A DNA stretch of 62,935 bases. Origin: an uncultured Anaerolineae bacterium (GTDB taxonomy: Bacteria; Chloroflexota; Anaerolineae; Aggregatilineales; Phototrophicaceae). The stretch spans positions 1 through 62,935 of the forward strand of contig CALDYP010000019.1 in assembly GCA_937944445.1 (NCBI GenBank), in the 5' to 3' direction. Both the position numbers and the translations under genes were made by a program. Below the pieces are notes generated by a model, which did not search any database, had not been told where the DNA came from, and worked only from the letters and a program-made list of their open reading frames with translations. Of this stretch, positions 1 through 9,259 are shown in pieces (within the stretch, counting starts at the first letter, position 1; every line of letters starts with the position of its first letter).

Positions 1-752
1 GGCTCAGGGGTGGGGGTGTAGGTTCCGCTCTTGGGCGGCACGAGCAGCACGCTGCCGATGCGCAAGCGACGGATGTCGTCCTGCGTCAGGCTGTTGAGGT
101 CCATGATGCCCGGAATGTCACCCCACGAGTAGCCGAACAGCAGCGCAATCGTCCCTAGATCGTCGCCGGGCTGAATTTCGTACATGATGTTGCCGACGTT
201 GTCCACGCCGACGATGGGCAGGGGGGGCGGCGCGGCGTTCGGGCGGCTGCCGCTGCTGGGGCGCTGGACGGCTGGGGCGTCCCAACTGCCGCTGCTCGTG
301 CCGAACACCATCACGTAGGCGCGCCCGCCTGCCCCCGTCGCTGAGGCGATCCCGACCTCATCGTAGCGCGCGTTGGTCAGCCCCGCGTAGTGCACCGCGC
401 TGTTCACCCAGAAGTTCCACGCGCTGTCTACAGAAGCCATGCCGCCCATGTAGATATTCTCGCTGACGAGCTGGCTGGGGTAGCCCGCCGCGCGCGCCCG
501 CGAACGCGGCGTCGAGCCATCCGGCTGGGTGTGGCTCACTTGGTTGTTGTCGGCCATCCAACGCGCCTGATTGGCCGCGGCGGCGGCCAGCGTGTTGTTC
601 CAACGATAGGCCGGCAGCCCCAGCGACGCGCGCAGGGTGTTCACCCGCGCCAGAAGCTCGCTGGCGGCGTCTTGTGCATAAACTGGGGGGAAGCTGACGG
701 CGACCAGCAGCAGCGCCAGCGCCGACAGCGTCACGTGAAGAGTGCGTCTCAT
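1..752 (-). CDS. Secreted CAP-domain protein with C-terminal LysM (partial)
   Basis: The gene reads leftward and its C terminus lies beyond the window; about 250 codons are present. The N terminus is a signal peptide (MRRTLHVTLSALALLLVAV..., likely cleaved after VYA). A CAP/SCP-PR1 domain follows at about residues 30-155, with the typical His of SHTQPDG, the SENIY segment and NFWVNSAVHY. After a Pro/Ser-rich linker a LysM module begins (YEIQPGDDLGTIALLFGYSW), which suggests binding to cell-wall glycan. CAP plus LysM proteins are common extracellular proteins of unsettled biochemical role. A TATAGT box at 760-765 ends only 7 nt before the ATG and no ribosome site is visible, so the mRNA may be leaderless. 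Confidence 0.85.
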   Translation of the reverse strand, partial: MRRTLHVTLSALALLLVAVSFPPVYAQDAASELLARVNTLRASLGLPAYRWNNTLAAAAANQARWMADNNQVSHTQPDGSTPRSRARAAGYPSQLVSENIYMGGMASVDSAWNFWVNSAVHYAGLTNARYDEVGIASATGAGGRAYVMVFGTSSGSWDAPAVQRPSSGSRPNAAPPPLPIVGVDNVGNIMYEIQPGDDLGTIALLFGYSWGDIPGIMDLNSLTQDDIRRLRIGSVLLVPPKSGTYTPTPE

Positions 753-953
753 GCGCGTTACTATAATTTCAACAACGCCCGCCGAGAAGGGTAGAGATCG
801 ACCCACGATTGCGCCACGCCGATCATCGGGGTCGGCGCGCCTCACGGTAGTGAGAACAGCGCCTGCGTTGTCCGTTTTTTCGGTGTCACGCTGTGACGCG
901 CCGCGCCCCAATCTGCGGTATCATATCGGTAAAAAGATTACAGGATGGACTAG

Positions 954-2648
954 ATGAACCACCTTGAAGGCCGCGCGGCGCTCCACGCATGGGAGGCCAG
1001 CAAACCCACCAACTACTATTTGACTGATCCGTTTTTGCAGCAGACCCTTGCTTTTTACATGGGCGACGCCTACGAGCGCGCGCTGGACGCGCTGCGGGCG
1101 CTGGGCGCACAGTCCGCGCAGGTGATCGATGGGCTGGTGCGCCAAGAAGACCGCCTCGGTAACCACCCCAAGCTGGAACGCTTCAGCGGCGTTGGCGAGC
1201 GCGTCGAGCAGATCGAGTTCCACCCCAACCACGACGCCGTAGGCCGCATCATCTGGGAGGCGGGCGTGATGGCGCAGCAAGCCGAACCCGGCCACACCGT
1301 CCTGCAAATGGGCTTGTACTACCTGCTGAGCTTGCACGGCGAGGCTGGGCACATGTGCAGCCTCGCTTGCACCAGCGGCTTGATCCGCGCGCTGCAAACC
1401 GTTGGGGATGAGGCGCTCAAGGCCAAGTATCTGCCGCCGCTGCTGACGCGCGACTACGACCGCATGCAGCACGGGGCGCAGTTCCTGACAGAGGTGCAGG
1501 GCGGCAGCGACGTCGGCGCGAACAGCGTGCACGCCGTGCAGGCCGCCGATGGCACGTGGCGCATCAGCGGCGAGAAGTGGTTCTGCAGCAACGTCAACGC
1601 CGATCAGTTCCTGATGACCGCGCGCGCCAGCGACGCCAGCGGCACAAAGGGCTTAGGGCTGTTCCTCGTTCCGCGCAAACTGGACGACGGCAGCACCAAC
1701 CGCTTTTTCATTCGGCGGCTGAAGGACAAGCTCGGCACGCGCACGCTGGCCAGCGCCGAACTCGACTTCGATGAGGCGATGGCCTACGCTGTTGGGCCAG
1801 TTGAGCAGGGCTTCAAGACCGTCGTTGAGCTGGTGCTGAACACGTCGCGCCTGATGAACGCCGTGGCCTGCGCGGGGGTCATCCGCCGCGCGTTTTACGA
1901 GGCCAGCACCTACGCCTGCCACCGCAGCGCCTTCGGCAGCGTCATCGCGTCCTACCCGCTGGTGCAAGAAGCCATCGCCGACCTGCACAGCGAGGCCAAC
2001 GCCGCCACCGCCAGCAGCTTCTACATCGCCCATCTGGTGGATCGCATCGACACCGGCCAAGCCAGCGACGCTGAGAAGGCCATCTACCGCCTGCTGGTGA
2101 ACGTCAACAAATACCTGACGAGCGTGCGCGGCAGCGAGATGGTGCACCGCGCGATTGAGGTGCTGGGCGGCAACGGCGCAATTGAGAGCTTCAGCGTGCT
2201 GCCGCGCCTCTACCGCGACATGGTGGTGCTGGAAAGCTGGGAAGGCACGCACAACGTGCTGGCGCTGCAAGTGCTGCGCGACATCGCCCGCTACAAGCTG
2301 CACGAGCCGTTCATGGCTGAGGTGCGCCGCTGGCTGGAGGACGGCAGCCTGCCCGAGCTGGCCGCTGAGCGCGCCCTTGTGGGGCAGGCGCTGGGCGATC
2401 TGGGCTGGCTGCTGGCGCGTCTGGCGCAGGGATCGGAGGTTTATCAGCAGGCGCACGCCCGCCGCTTGATCGACCGTATCGGGCTGATCGCACAGGCGGG
2501 GCTGCTGCTGCGCCACACGCAAGACGCGCCCACTCACCAAAACATCGACCTAACGGCCTACTTCATCCATCGCCACCTACACCCGAACTACGACCCGCTG
2601 ACCGACGAGGCTTACCTGCCGCGGTTAGGGCGGATCATGCTGGGGTGA
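954..2648 (+). CDS. Acyl-CoA dehydrogenase family protein, AidB-like long form
   Basis: FAD-dependent acyl-CoA dehydrogenase fold of 564 aa, longer than the 380-400 aa of classical members and close to the AidB/long-chain subgroup. Visible signatures are QFLTEVQGGSDVGAN and GEKWFCSNVNADQ in the middle beta domain and VLGGNGAIE followed by VVLESWEGTHNVL in the C-terminal helical domain, where family members bind FAD and place or lack the catalytic Glu. A C-terminal extension of about 130 residues follows. Family members oxidise acyl-CoAs, and AidB itself binds DNA during alkylation stress; the sequence alone does not decide between these. The AGGATGG ribosome site 6 nt before the ATG supports the start. 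A TATCAT at about 918-924 may be its -10. It converges on the DUF3592 gene with a 23-nt gap. Confidence 0.85.
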   Translation: MNHLEGRAALHAWEASKPTNYYLTDPFLQQTLAFYMGDAYERALDALRALGAQSAQVIDGLVRQEDRLGNHPKLERFSGVGERVEQIEFHPNHDAVGRIIWEAGVMAQQAEPGHTVLQMGLYYLLSLHGEAGHMCSLACTSGLIRALQTVGDEALKAKYLPPLLTRDYDRMQHGAQFLTEVQGGSDVGANSVHAVQAADGTWRISGEKWFCSNVNADQFLMTARASDASGTKGLGLFLVPRKLDDGSTNRFFIRRLKDKLGTRTLASAELDFDEAMAYAVGPVEQGFKTVVELVLNTSRLMNAVACAGVIRRAFYEASTYACHRSAFGSVIASYPLVQEAIADLHSEANAATASSFYIAHLVDRIDTGQASDAEKAIYRLLVNVNKYLTSVRGSEMVHRAIEVLGGNGAIESFSVLPRLYRDMVVLESWEGTHNVLALQVLRDIARYKLHEPFMAEVRRWLEDGSLPELAAERALVGQALGDLGWLLARLAQGSEVYQQAHARRLIDRIGLIAQAGLLLRHTQDAPTHQNIDLTAYFIHRHLHPNYDPLTDEAYLPRLGRIMLG

Positions 2649-2671
2649 TGGCGCGCAGCGGCGTGCGGTTT

Positions 2672-3043
2672 CTATCCGCTGCCGGTGCTGATGATGAACA
2701 AGGACACTACGATCAACGTGCCGAAGATGAGGATCAACAGCGCGAAGGTCAGCGCCCCCCCACGCCGACCAGCGTTGGTGATCCATTCCAACCCTGCTAC
2801 GGTGGAGATTTGCGGCTTTTCGGGGTTGTAGCTCACTTCCACTTGCTTGCCGACTGGGTATTTGGCGACGAGCTGCTTGGCACGGAAATAACCTATGTCG
2901 CCGAGCTGCCCCTCATAGCGTTGGCCATTTACCTTGTACGCCCAATGGATGATCGGACGATCCATGTTGTCGCCTTCACCAGAGATGTGCACGCCAACCT
3001 CTGAGCGCGTGATCTGACCGATGGTCTTTTCCCACTTTGGCAT
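2672..3043 (-). CDS. DUF3592-domain membrane protein
   Basis: Small 123-aa protein. The first 85 residues form the beta-rich DUF3592 pattern: HWAYKVNGQRYEG, then GDIGYFRAKQLVAKYPVGKQVEVSYNPEKPQ. One hydrophobic segment (ALTFALLILIFGTLIVVSLFII) near the C terminus anchors it in the membrane. No function is established for this family. The gene has its own likely promoter: a TATAAT on the minus strand at about 3071-3076, 28 nt before the start. It stands alone between two convergent or divergent neighbours, so context gives no hint of its job. Confidence 0.8.
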   Translation of the reverse strand: MPKWEKTIGQITRSEVGVHISGEGDNMDRPIIHWAYKVNGQRYEGQLGDIGYFRAKQLVAKYPVGKQVEVSYNPEKPQISTVAGLEWITNAGRRGGALTFALLILIFGTLIVVSLFIISTGSG

Positions 3044-3148
3044 GAAAGCCCTCGCAGTTGACTTTTTTTCATTATACGCAAGACGGGCTGGCCTGAACGT
3101 TATGCTTATTTTAAGCGCCGATCTGCTGAGAGCGGATCGATCAGGCGC

Positions 3149-3177
3149 GTTTCAAGCTCAGCGTCAGAGTGTATAAT
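3149..3177 (+). promoter_or_regulatory. Probable acs promoter
   Basis: A perfect TATAAT lies at 3172-3177 with a weak -35 (GTTTCA) 17 nt upstream. The start codon is 46 nt downstream and is preceded by GGAGAG. The strong -10 makes this a credible promoter; the -35 is poor, so an activator may be needed (inference). Confidence 0.55.
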
Positions 3178-3223
3178 TAGAGGTGTTCTTAACCCTATAC
3201 AACCGTTTTGTGGAGAGTTTTTT

Positions 3224-5131
<1,908 letters not shown>

Positions 5132-5310
5132 GGGGGCGGCCTGTCGCAGCGTGATGGGCCTCATCCCCCAACCCCGTATATATGAAACAAAAGGACAGGG
5201 CAGGCCCTAATAAAACAAATGGACAGGGCAGGCCCTGTTTCCACGGGACTGAAACAAACGGACAGGGCAGGCCCTGTCCCTACGGGTATCGCGCCCTGTC
5301 CATTTTCCCA
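5132..5310. repeat. Cluster of R1 palindromic repeats downstream of acs
   Basis: Three copies of GGACAGGGCAGGCCCT occur at about 5193-5208, 5221-5236 and 5260-5275, separated by short A-rich linkers containing AAACAAA, followed by an extra GCGCCCTGTCC at about 5290. Each core is nearly self-complementary (GGACAGGGC/GGCCCTGTCC). A piece of the R2 repeat (GCCTCATCCCCCAACCCCG) lies at 5159-5176. The array fills most of the gap between acs and the next gene. No T-run follows, so an intrinsic terminator is not obvious. Confidence 0.85.
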
Positions 5311-5390
5311 ACAGGCGAGCCTCACGCCTGTGGGCAAAATGCGCTATCATCGTAAGGGTAAAATCCCTGAATCTGAGAAGGACATATCCG

Positions 5391-5495
5391 ATGCGGAATG
5401 TGCTGCGCTGGATCCTCCGGCTGTTAACGCTGCGGGCGCTGTGGCGTATGCTGCGGCGCGGCAGGACGAATCGGCGAGTGCGGCGCAGGCGCTGA
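5391..5495 (+). CDS. 34-aa Arg-rich amphipathic peptide, possible leader of htrA
   Basis: Very short reading frame encoding MRNVLRWILRLLTLRALW followed by a strongly basic tail ending RRVRRRR. It has a GAGAAGGAC ribosome site 7 nt before the ATG and a TATCAT box at 5344-5349 for a promoter. Its TGA is 13 nt before the ATG of the HtrA-type protease, which itself lacks a recognisable ribosome site. This suggests translational coupling, or a leader peptide. The peptide could be a small membrane-associated or nucleic-acid-binding protein. I do not recognise a family. It may be chance, but signals and position are better than expected for random sequence. Confidence 0.4.
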   Translation: MRNVLRWILRLLTLRALWRMLRRGRTNRRVRRRR

Positions 5496-5508
5496 GCGTC
5501 TAGCTGGT

Positions 5509-6726
5509 ATGAGAGCCTTGTTGTGGTTGGGTTGCGCCTTAGCGCTGGCGGCTTGTCAGCCGTCTACAGCGGCGTTCCCACGCGCGACGCCCGTGGGGGC
5601 CGCGGCGGATTTGCCGGTGGCCATCGCTGCGCCAACCCAACGACCTAGCATGCCGACCGCCGTGCCAGATGAAGTGATCGCCGTCGCTGACGCCGAGTAC
5701 CTGCTGCTGTCGAACGTCTACGAGCGCAGCGCCCCGAGCGTCGTCAGCGTAGAGGTGCGCAGGCACAACGGGGACTTCACCCGTGGCAGCGGCTTCGTGC
5801 TCGATCGCGCGGGTCACCTCGTCACCAATGCGCACGTGGTGGCCAACGCTCGTGAGGTGCGCGTGGTCTTTCACGAGGGCGACACGAGCGAGGCGCGCTT
5901 GATCGGCGCTGACCCGTTCAGCGATTTAGCCGTGATCAAAGTGCCGTCGGACGGGCTGCGGCTGCGCCCGCTGCCGATTGGCGACAGCGCGACGATCCGC
6001 GTGGGGCAGCGCGCGATTGCTATCGGCAACCCATTCGGCCTCAACGCCAGCATGAGCGTCGGCATCATCAGCGGGGTGGGGCGGGCGCTGTTCTCAGCGT
6101 CGTTGATCGAGCGCACTCCGCTCTCAGGCTATCAGAACCCGTCGATCATCCAGTTCGACGCCCCGATCAACCCCGGCAGCAGCGGCGGCCCACTGCTCAA
6201 CAGCGCGGGGCAGGTGGTGGGCGTGACGACCGCCATCCGCACGGACAGCGGCGTGTTCGCGGGGGTGGGCTTTGCCGTCCCTAGTCAGACGCTCAAGCGC
6301 GTCGTCCCACAGTTGATCCAGACAGGCCGCGTGGCGTACCCGTGGTTGGGCTTGTCCGTCTCACCAGAAGAGAACGGCTACAGCGTGACGGCGCTGGCGG
6401 CCACGCTCAACCTGCCTGTGCGGCAGGGGGTGCTCGTGCGCGGGGTGACGGTTGGCTCGCCGGCGGAGCTGGCCGGGCTGCGCGGCGGGACGGCGGTCGT
6501 GGAGGTGCGCGGGCAGGCGGTATGCGTCGGCGGGGACATCATCGTGGCGGTGAACGGCCAGCCCATCGCCAGCATGAACGATCTAAGCGCCTACTTGATC
6601 GAGAACGCCAGCGTCGGCGAGACGGTCACGCTGCGGGTTGTGCGCAATCAGCAGACGTTTGACGTGCCCGTGCGCTTAGCTGAGCGGCCGACGACCCCGC
6701 GGCCTGTCCGTGATTGTGCGGGGTAA
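5509..6726 (+). CDS. HtrA/DegP-type serine protease, lipoprotein
   Basis: Envelope quality-control protease. A lipoprotein signal peptide ends in the lipobox LAAC (MRALLWLGCALALAAC), so the mature protein is probably membrane-tethered outside the cytoplasm. The trypsin-like S1C domain carries the triad: His in LVTNAHVVANA, Asp in DPFSDLAVIKV, and Ser in INPGSSGGPLLN, with GNPFGL and GVGFAVPSQ also typical. One PDZ domain follows (about residues 270-390: LGLSVSPEENGY ... GDIIVAVNGQPIASMNDLSAYL). At 405 aa it matches single-PDZ HtrA proteins. Translation may be coupled to the short upstream frame. Confidence 0.92.
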   Translation: MRALLWLGCALALAACQPSTAAFPRATPVGAAADLPVAIAAPTQRPSMPTAVPDEVIAVADAEYLLLSNVYERSAPSVVSVEVRRHNGDFTRGSGFVLDRAGHLVTNAHVVANAREVRVVFHEGDTSEARLIGADPFSDLAVIKVPSDGLRLRPLPIGDSATIRVGQRAIAIGNPFGLNASMSVGIISGVGRALFSASLIERTPLSGYQNPSIIQFDAPINPGSSGGPLLNSAGQVVGVTTAIRTDSGVFAGVGFAVPSQTLKRVVPQLIQTGRVAYPWLGLSVSPEENGYSVTALAATLNLPVRQGVLVRGVTVGSPAELAGLRGGTAVVEVRGQAVCVGGDIIVAVNGQPIASMNDLSAYLIENASVGETVTLRVVRNQQTFDVPVRLAERPTTPRPVRDCAG

Positions 6727-6808
6727 GGCCCATGACCGGCGAGGCAAATCCATTTAAACTTAAACCATCCCTCATTAGGACGATTTTGTTATACAAGGAA
6801 CATCGACA

Positions 6809-7342
6809 ATGCTGATGAAAATGCTGGCGCGAGCCGCCGCCCCCGTCTTAGACAGCCCGCTAGTGCTGCGGCTGCGGCGCAACCACGGCCTAGAACACGG
6901 CACGATCCACCTGCTGAACCGCCAACGCTTCGTGCTGTCGGGCGTCAGCATGCTCAGCGGCTTTGTGCTGGTGGGCGACGTGCCGACGGAGAAAGTCACC
7001 CAAGCGGTGCAAGAGGCGCTGCGGCGCTTTGGGCGCGGCGAGGCTGGGTTGGCCGTGCACCCCAACTGCGGAACCAACCTCGTCGTGACGGCGGCGCTCA
7101 TGGCCAGCATCGGCGCGGTGGGCTTCGTCGGCACAAATCCGCGCCAAGCGTGGGATCGCGCCTCGCTCGTGGTGCTGGCGATGATGTTCGCGGCAGCCTT
7201 CTCGCTGCCGTTGGGGCTGTCCGTTCAGCAGCATTTCACCACCACCGGCGACATGGGCGACCTTGAGATGCTGCACGTGCAGCGGCGCGAGGTGCGCGTG
7301 CGTGGGCGCAAGATCGTGCTGCATCAGGTCAAGACGCTGTAG
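6809..7342 (+). CDS. DUF6391-type membrane protein
   Basis: 177-aa protein with the motif LRRNHGLEHGTIHLLNRQ near residue 25 that marks the DUF6391 family found in Chloroflexota and cyanobacteria. The His-rich NHGLEHGTIH could be a metal or catalytic site, but no biochemical role is known. Hydrophobic stretches (TAALMASIGAVGFVG and SLVVLAMMFAAAFSLPLGLS) suggest two membrane segments. The start has AAGGAA 7 nt upstream and a TATACA box at about 6790. It ends 2 nt before holA, so the two are likely co-transcribed. Confidence 0.75.
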   Translation: MLMKMLARAAAPVLDSPLVLRLRRNHGLEHGTIHLLNRQRFVLSGVSMLSGFVLVGDVPTEKVTQAVQEALRRFGRGEAGLAVHPNCGTNLVVTAALMASIGAVGFVGTNPRQAWDRASLVVLAMMFAAAFSLPLGLSVQQHFTTTGDMGDLEMLHVQRREVRVRGRKIVLHQVKTL

Positions 7343-7344
7343 CC

Positions 7345-8337
7345 ATGAGCAAACCGTCGCCACGCGCCTACGTCTTTCATGGCGAGGACGACCTCGGACG
7401 CGATGAAGCCGTCCAGAAGCTGCTCAGCGCCATGGGCAGCAGCCCCGAAGCGGAGATGAACACCTCGCGCTTCGACGAGAGCGCCGACGTGCCCACCGTC
7501 ATCAACGCCGTGCGTTCGATGCCCTTCTTGAGCGACCGGCGACTGGTGATCGTCACGGGGCTGCTGGCGCACTTGGGGCGCAAAGGCGGCGGCGAGGCCG
7601 CCAAGAAAGCCCTTGAGCGCCTCGTGAGCGAAATCCCGCAGCTGCCGACGTACAGCCGCCTCGCCTTCGTGGAGCGCGTCAGCCTCAAGCCGGATCACAA
7701 AGTGCTGCAAGCCGTAGCCAACAGCGGTGGGTTCGTCCGCGCCTATCCGCTGCCAGAGGACGCGACCGATTGGATCCTCAAGCGGGCGAAGGCGGCCTAC
7801 GCGCTAGAGATGGACGCGCGCACAGCCAGCGCCCTTGCCAGCGTCATCGGCGGCGACCTGCGCCGCGCCGACAACGAACTGTACAAGTTGTGGTGCTACA
7901 CGAACGGCGAGCGCCCCGTGACAGAAGCCGACATCGCCCTGCTCACCCCCTACGTGCCCGAGGCGAACATCTTCGAGATGGTAGACGCGCTGGCCACACA
8001 GAACGGCAAGCTGGCCATGCGCTTGATCCACACCGCCATCCAGCAAGACCCGCGCGAGGACGGCTTCGGCATCTTTGGGATGATCGTGCGGCAGTTTCGG
8101 GCGCTGCTGCTGGCGCGCGAGCACCTCAGCAGCGGGGGCAGCCGCCGCGACCTACCCACCCTGCTGAAGATGCACCCCTACGCCGCCGAAAAAGCCGAGA
8201 AGCAGTCCCGCGCTTTCACCCTTGAGCAGCTCGAGGCCATCTACCGCCGCCTGCAAACCTACGACGAGGACATGAAAACCGGCCAGATCACCCCGCTGCT
8301 GGCGCTCGACCTGCTGGTGGCGTCGCTGTCCAAGTAG
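7345..8337 (+). CDS. holA: DNA polymerase III subunit delta
   Basis: Clamp-loader subunit that opens the beta sliding clamp. The 330-aa protein shows the HolA layout: N-terminal AAA+-like domain starting AYVFHGEDDLGRDEAV, the NAVRSMPFLSDRRLVIV segment expected in delta subunits, a lid domain (GGDLRRADNELYKLWCY) and a C-terminal collar domain (IFGMIVRQFRALLLAREH ... LLALDLLVASL). It follows the DUF6391 gene by 2 nt. The stop codon is the TAG that opens a degenerate R1 repeat (TAGGGGCATGACGTGTC). Confidence 0.92.
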   Translation: MSKPSPRAYVFHGEDDLGRDEAVQKLLSAMGSSPEAEMNTSRFDESADVPTVINAVRSMPFLSDRRLVIVTGLLAHLGRKGGGEAAKKALERLVSEIPQLPTYSRLAFVERVSLKPDHKVLQAVANSGGFVRAYPLPEDATDWILKRAKAAYALEMDARTASALASVIGGDLRRADNELYKLWCYTNGERPVTEADIALLTPYVPEANIFEMVDALATQNGKLAMRLIHTAIQQDPREDGFGIFGMIVRQFRALLLAREHLSSGGSRRDLPTLLKMHPYAAEKAEKQSRAFTLEQLEAIYRRLQTYDEDMKTGQITPLLALDLLVASLSK

Positions 8338-8357
8338 GGGCATGACGTGTCGCGTCC
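8335..8357. repeat. Degenerate R1 repeat forming the holA stop
   Basis: TAGGGGCATGACGTGTCGCG resembles the R1 copy at the xylulokinase-like stop (TAGGGGCATGGCGTGTCATG, read on the minus strand). Its first three bases are the stop codon of holA. Confidence 0.55.
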
Positions 8358-8420
8358 ACGGGGCCTCTCACGAAGGCGGCATACGGTAAATTGGCAGGAA
8401 ATTTGGGAAAAAACTCAACC

Positions 8421-9215
8421 ATGTACACCGCTGACACCCCCATGCACACCCGCAGCAGCCTTGCCGCCGAGCTTCAGCGCGCGGGGCTGAAAGCGGGCAT
8501 GGCGGTCATCGTCCACAGCAGCCTGCGGCAGATCGGCGGGTGGGTGTGTGGCGGGGCGGAGGCGGTCGTGCTGGCGCTGATGGACGCGCTCACGCCCGAG
8601 GGCACGCTGCTCATGCCCACCTTCACCACCAACAACACCGAGCCGCGCTACTGGCAGCGCCCGCCCGTGCCGGCGGAGTGGTGGCCGCTCATCCGCGCGC
8701 ACACCCCCGCCTACGACCCACAGCGCAGCGTCACCCGTCACATGGGCGCAATCGTCGAGGCCTTCCGCACCTTCCCGACCGTGCAGCGCAGCGCGCACCC
8801 CATCCTCAGCTTTGCCGCGTGGGGCCAGCACGCCGCCCACCTGCTCCAGCCGACGCCGCTTGAGGCCGGCTTTGGTGAGGACAGCCCGCTGGCGCGCCTC
8901 TACGCGCTGGACGGGTGGATCCTGCTGCTGGGCGTCGGGCACAACGTCAACACGAGCATGCACCTCGCTGAGCACCGCACCCGCCGCCCGCGCGTGATGG
9001 TCAGCGAGGGGTGCGCGATGCTGGTAGACGGCCAGCGCCAGTGGGTCGAGTTCCACGAGATCGACTACGACGACACGCCGTTTGAGCGCATCGGGCGCGA
9101 CTACGAGGCGCAGCACGGCGCGCGGTTGGGGCGCGTCGGCGCGGCGGTCACCCGCTTGATGCCGATGCGCCCGCTGGTCGATTTTGCCGTGCAGTGGCTC
9201 GACGCTGACGGCTGA
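8421..9215 (+). CDS. AAC(3)-fold N-acetyltransferase
   Basis: Member of the Antibiotic_NAT / aminoglycoside 3-N-acetyltransferase family (about 264 aa). Typical elements are VIVHSSLRQIGGWVCGGAEAVVLALMDAL, GTLLMPTFTTNN, the acidic/His segment SVTRHMGAIVEAFR, RSAHPILSFAAWG and LLLGVGHNVNTSMHLAEH. These enzymes transfer acetyl from acetyl-CoA to amines; many chromosomal members, such as the YokD group, are not resistance determinants, so the substrate cannot be named. I chose the ATG at 8421 rather than the TTG at 8391: GGGAAA lies about 10 nt upstream and the homology starts after it. Confidence 0.85.
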   Translation: MYTADTPMHTRSSLAAELQRAGLKAGMAVIVHSSLRQIGGWVCGGAEAVVLALMDALTPEGTLLMPTFTTNNTEPRYWQRPPVPAEWWPLIRAHTPAYDPQRSVTRHMGAIVEAFRTFPTVQRSAHPILSFAAWGQHAAHLLQPTPLEAGFGEDSPLARLYALDGWILLLGVGHNVNTSMHLAEHRTRRPRVMVSEGCAMLVDGQRQWVEFHEIDYDDTPFERIGRDYEAQHGARLGRVGAAVTRLMPMRPLVDFAVQWLDADG

Positions 9216-9230
9216 GGCGTGGAACAATCG

Positions 9231-9252
9231 TAGGGACAGAGCCTGCCCTATC
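9231..9252. repeat. R1 repeat between two convergent genes
   Basis: The sequence TAGGGACAGAGCCTGCCCTA plus TCC is a standard R1 palindrome. It fills the short gap between the acetyltransferase and the 3' end of the E1 gene. Confidence 0.7.
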
Positions 9253-9259
9253 CGTTTGG

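Noticed and set aside
5193..5275. CRISPR-like array
   Set aside because: The repeats are palindromic units with irregular short spacers, recur throughout the window, and no cas genes are present.
5219..5503. 94-codon frame before htrA
   Set aside because: Its first half is made of R1 repeats, it has no ribosome site and it overlaps the better-supported 34-aa frame.
8421..9215. Aminoglycoside resistance gene
   Set aside because: The fold is AAC(3), but there is no mobile context and chromosomal family members often have other substrates.
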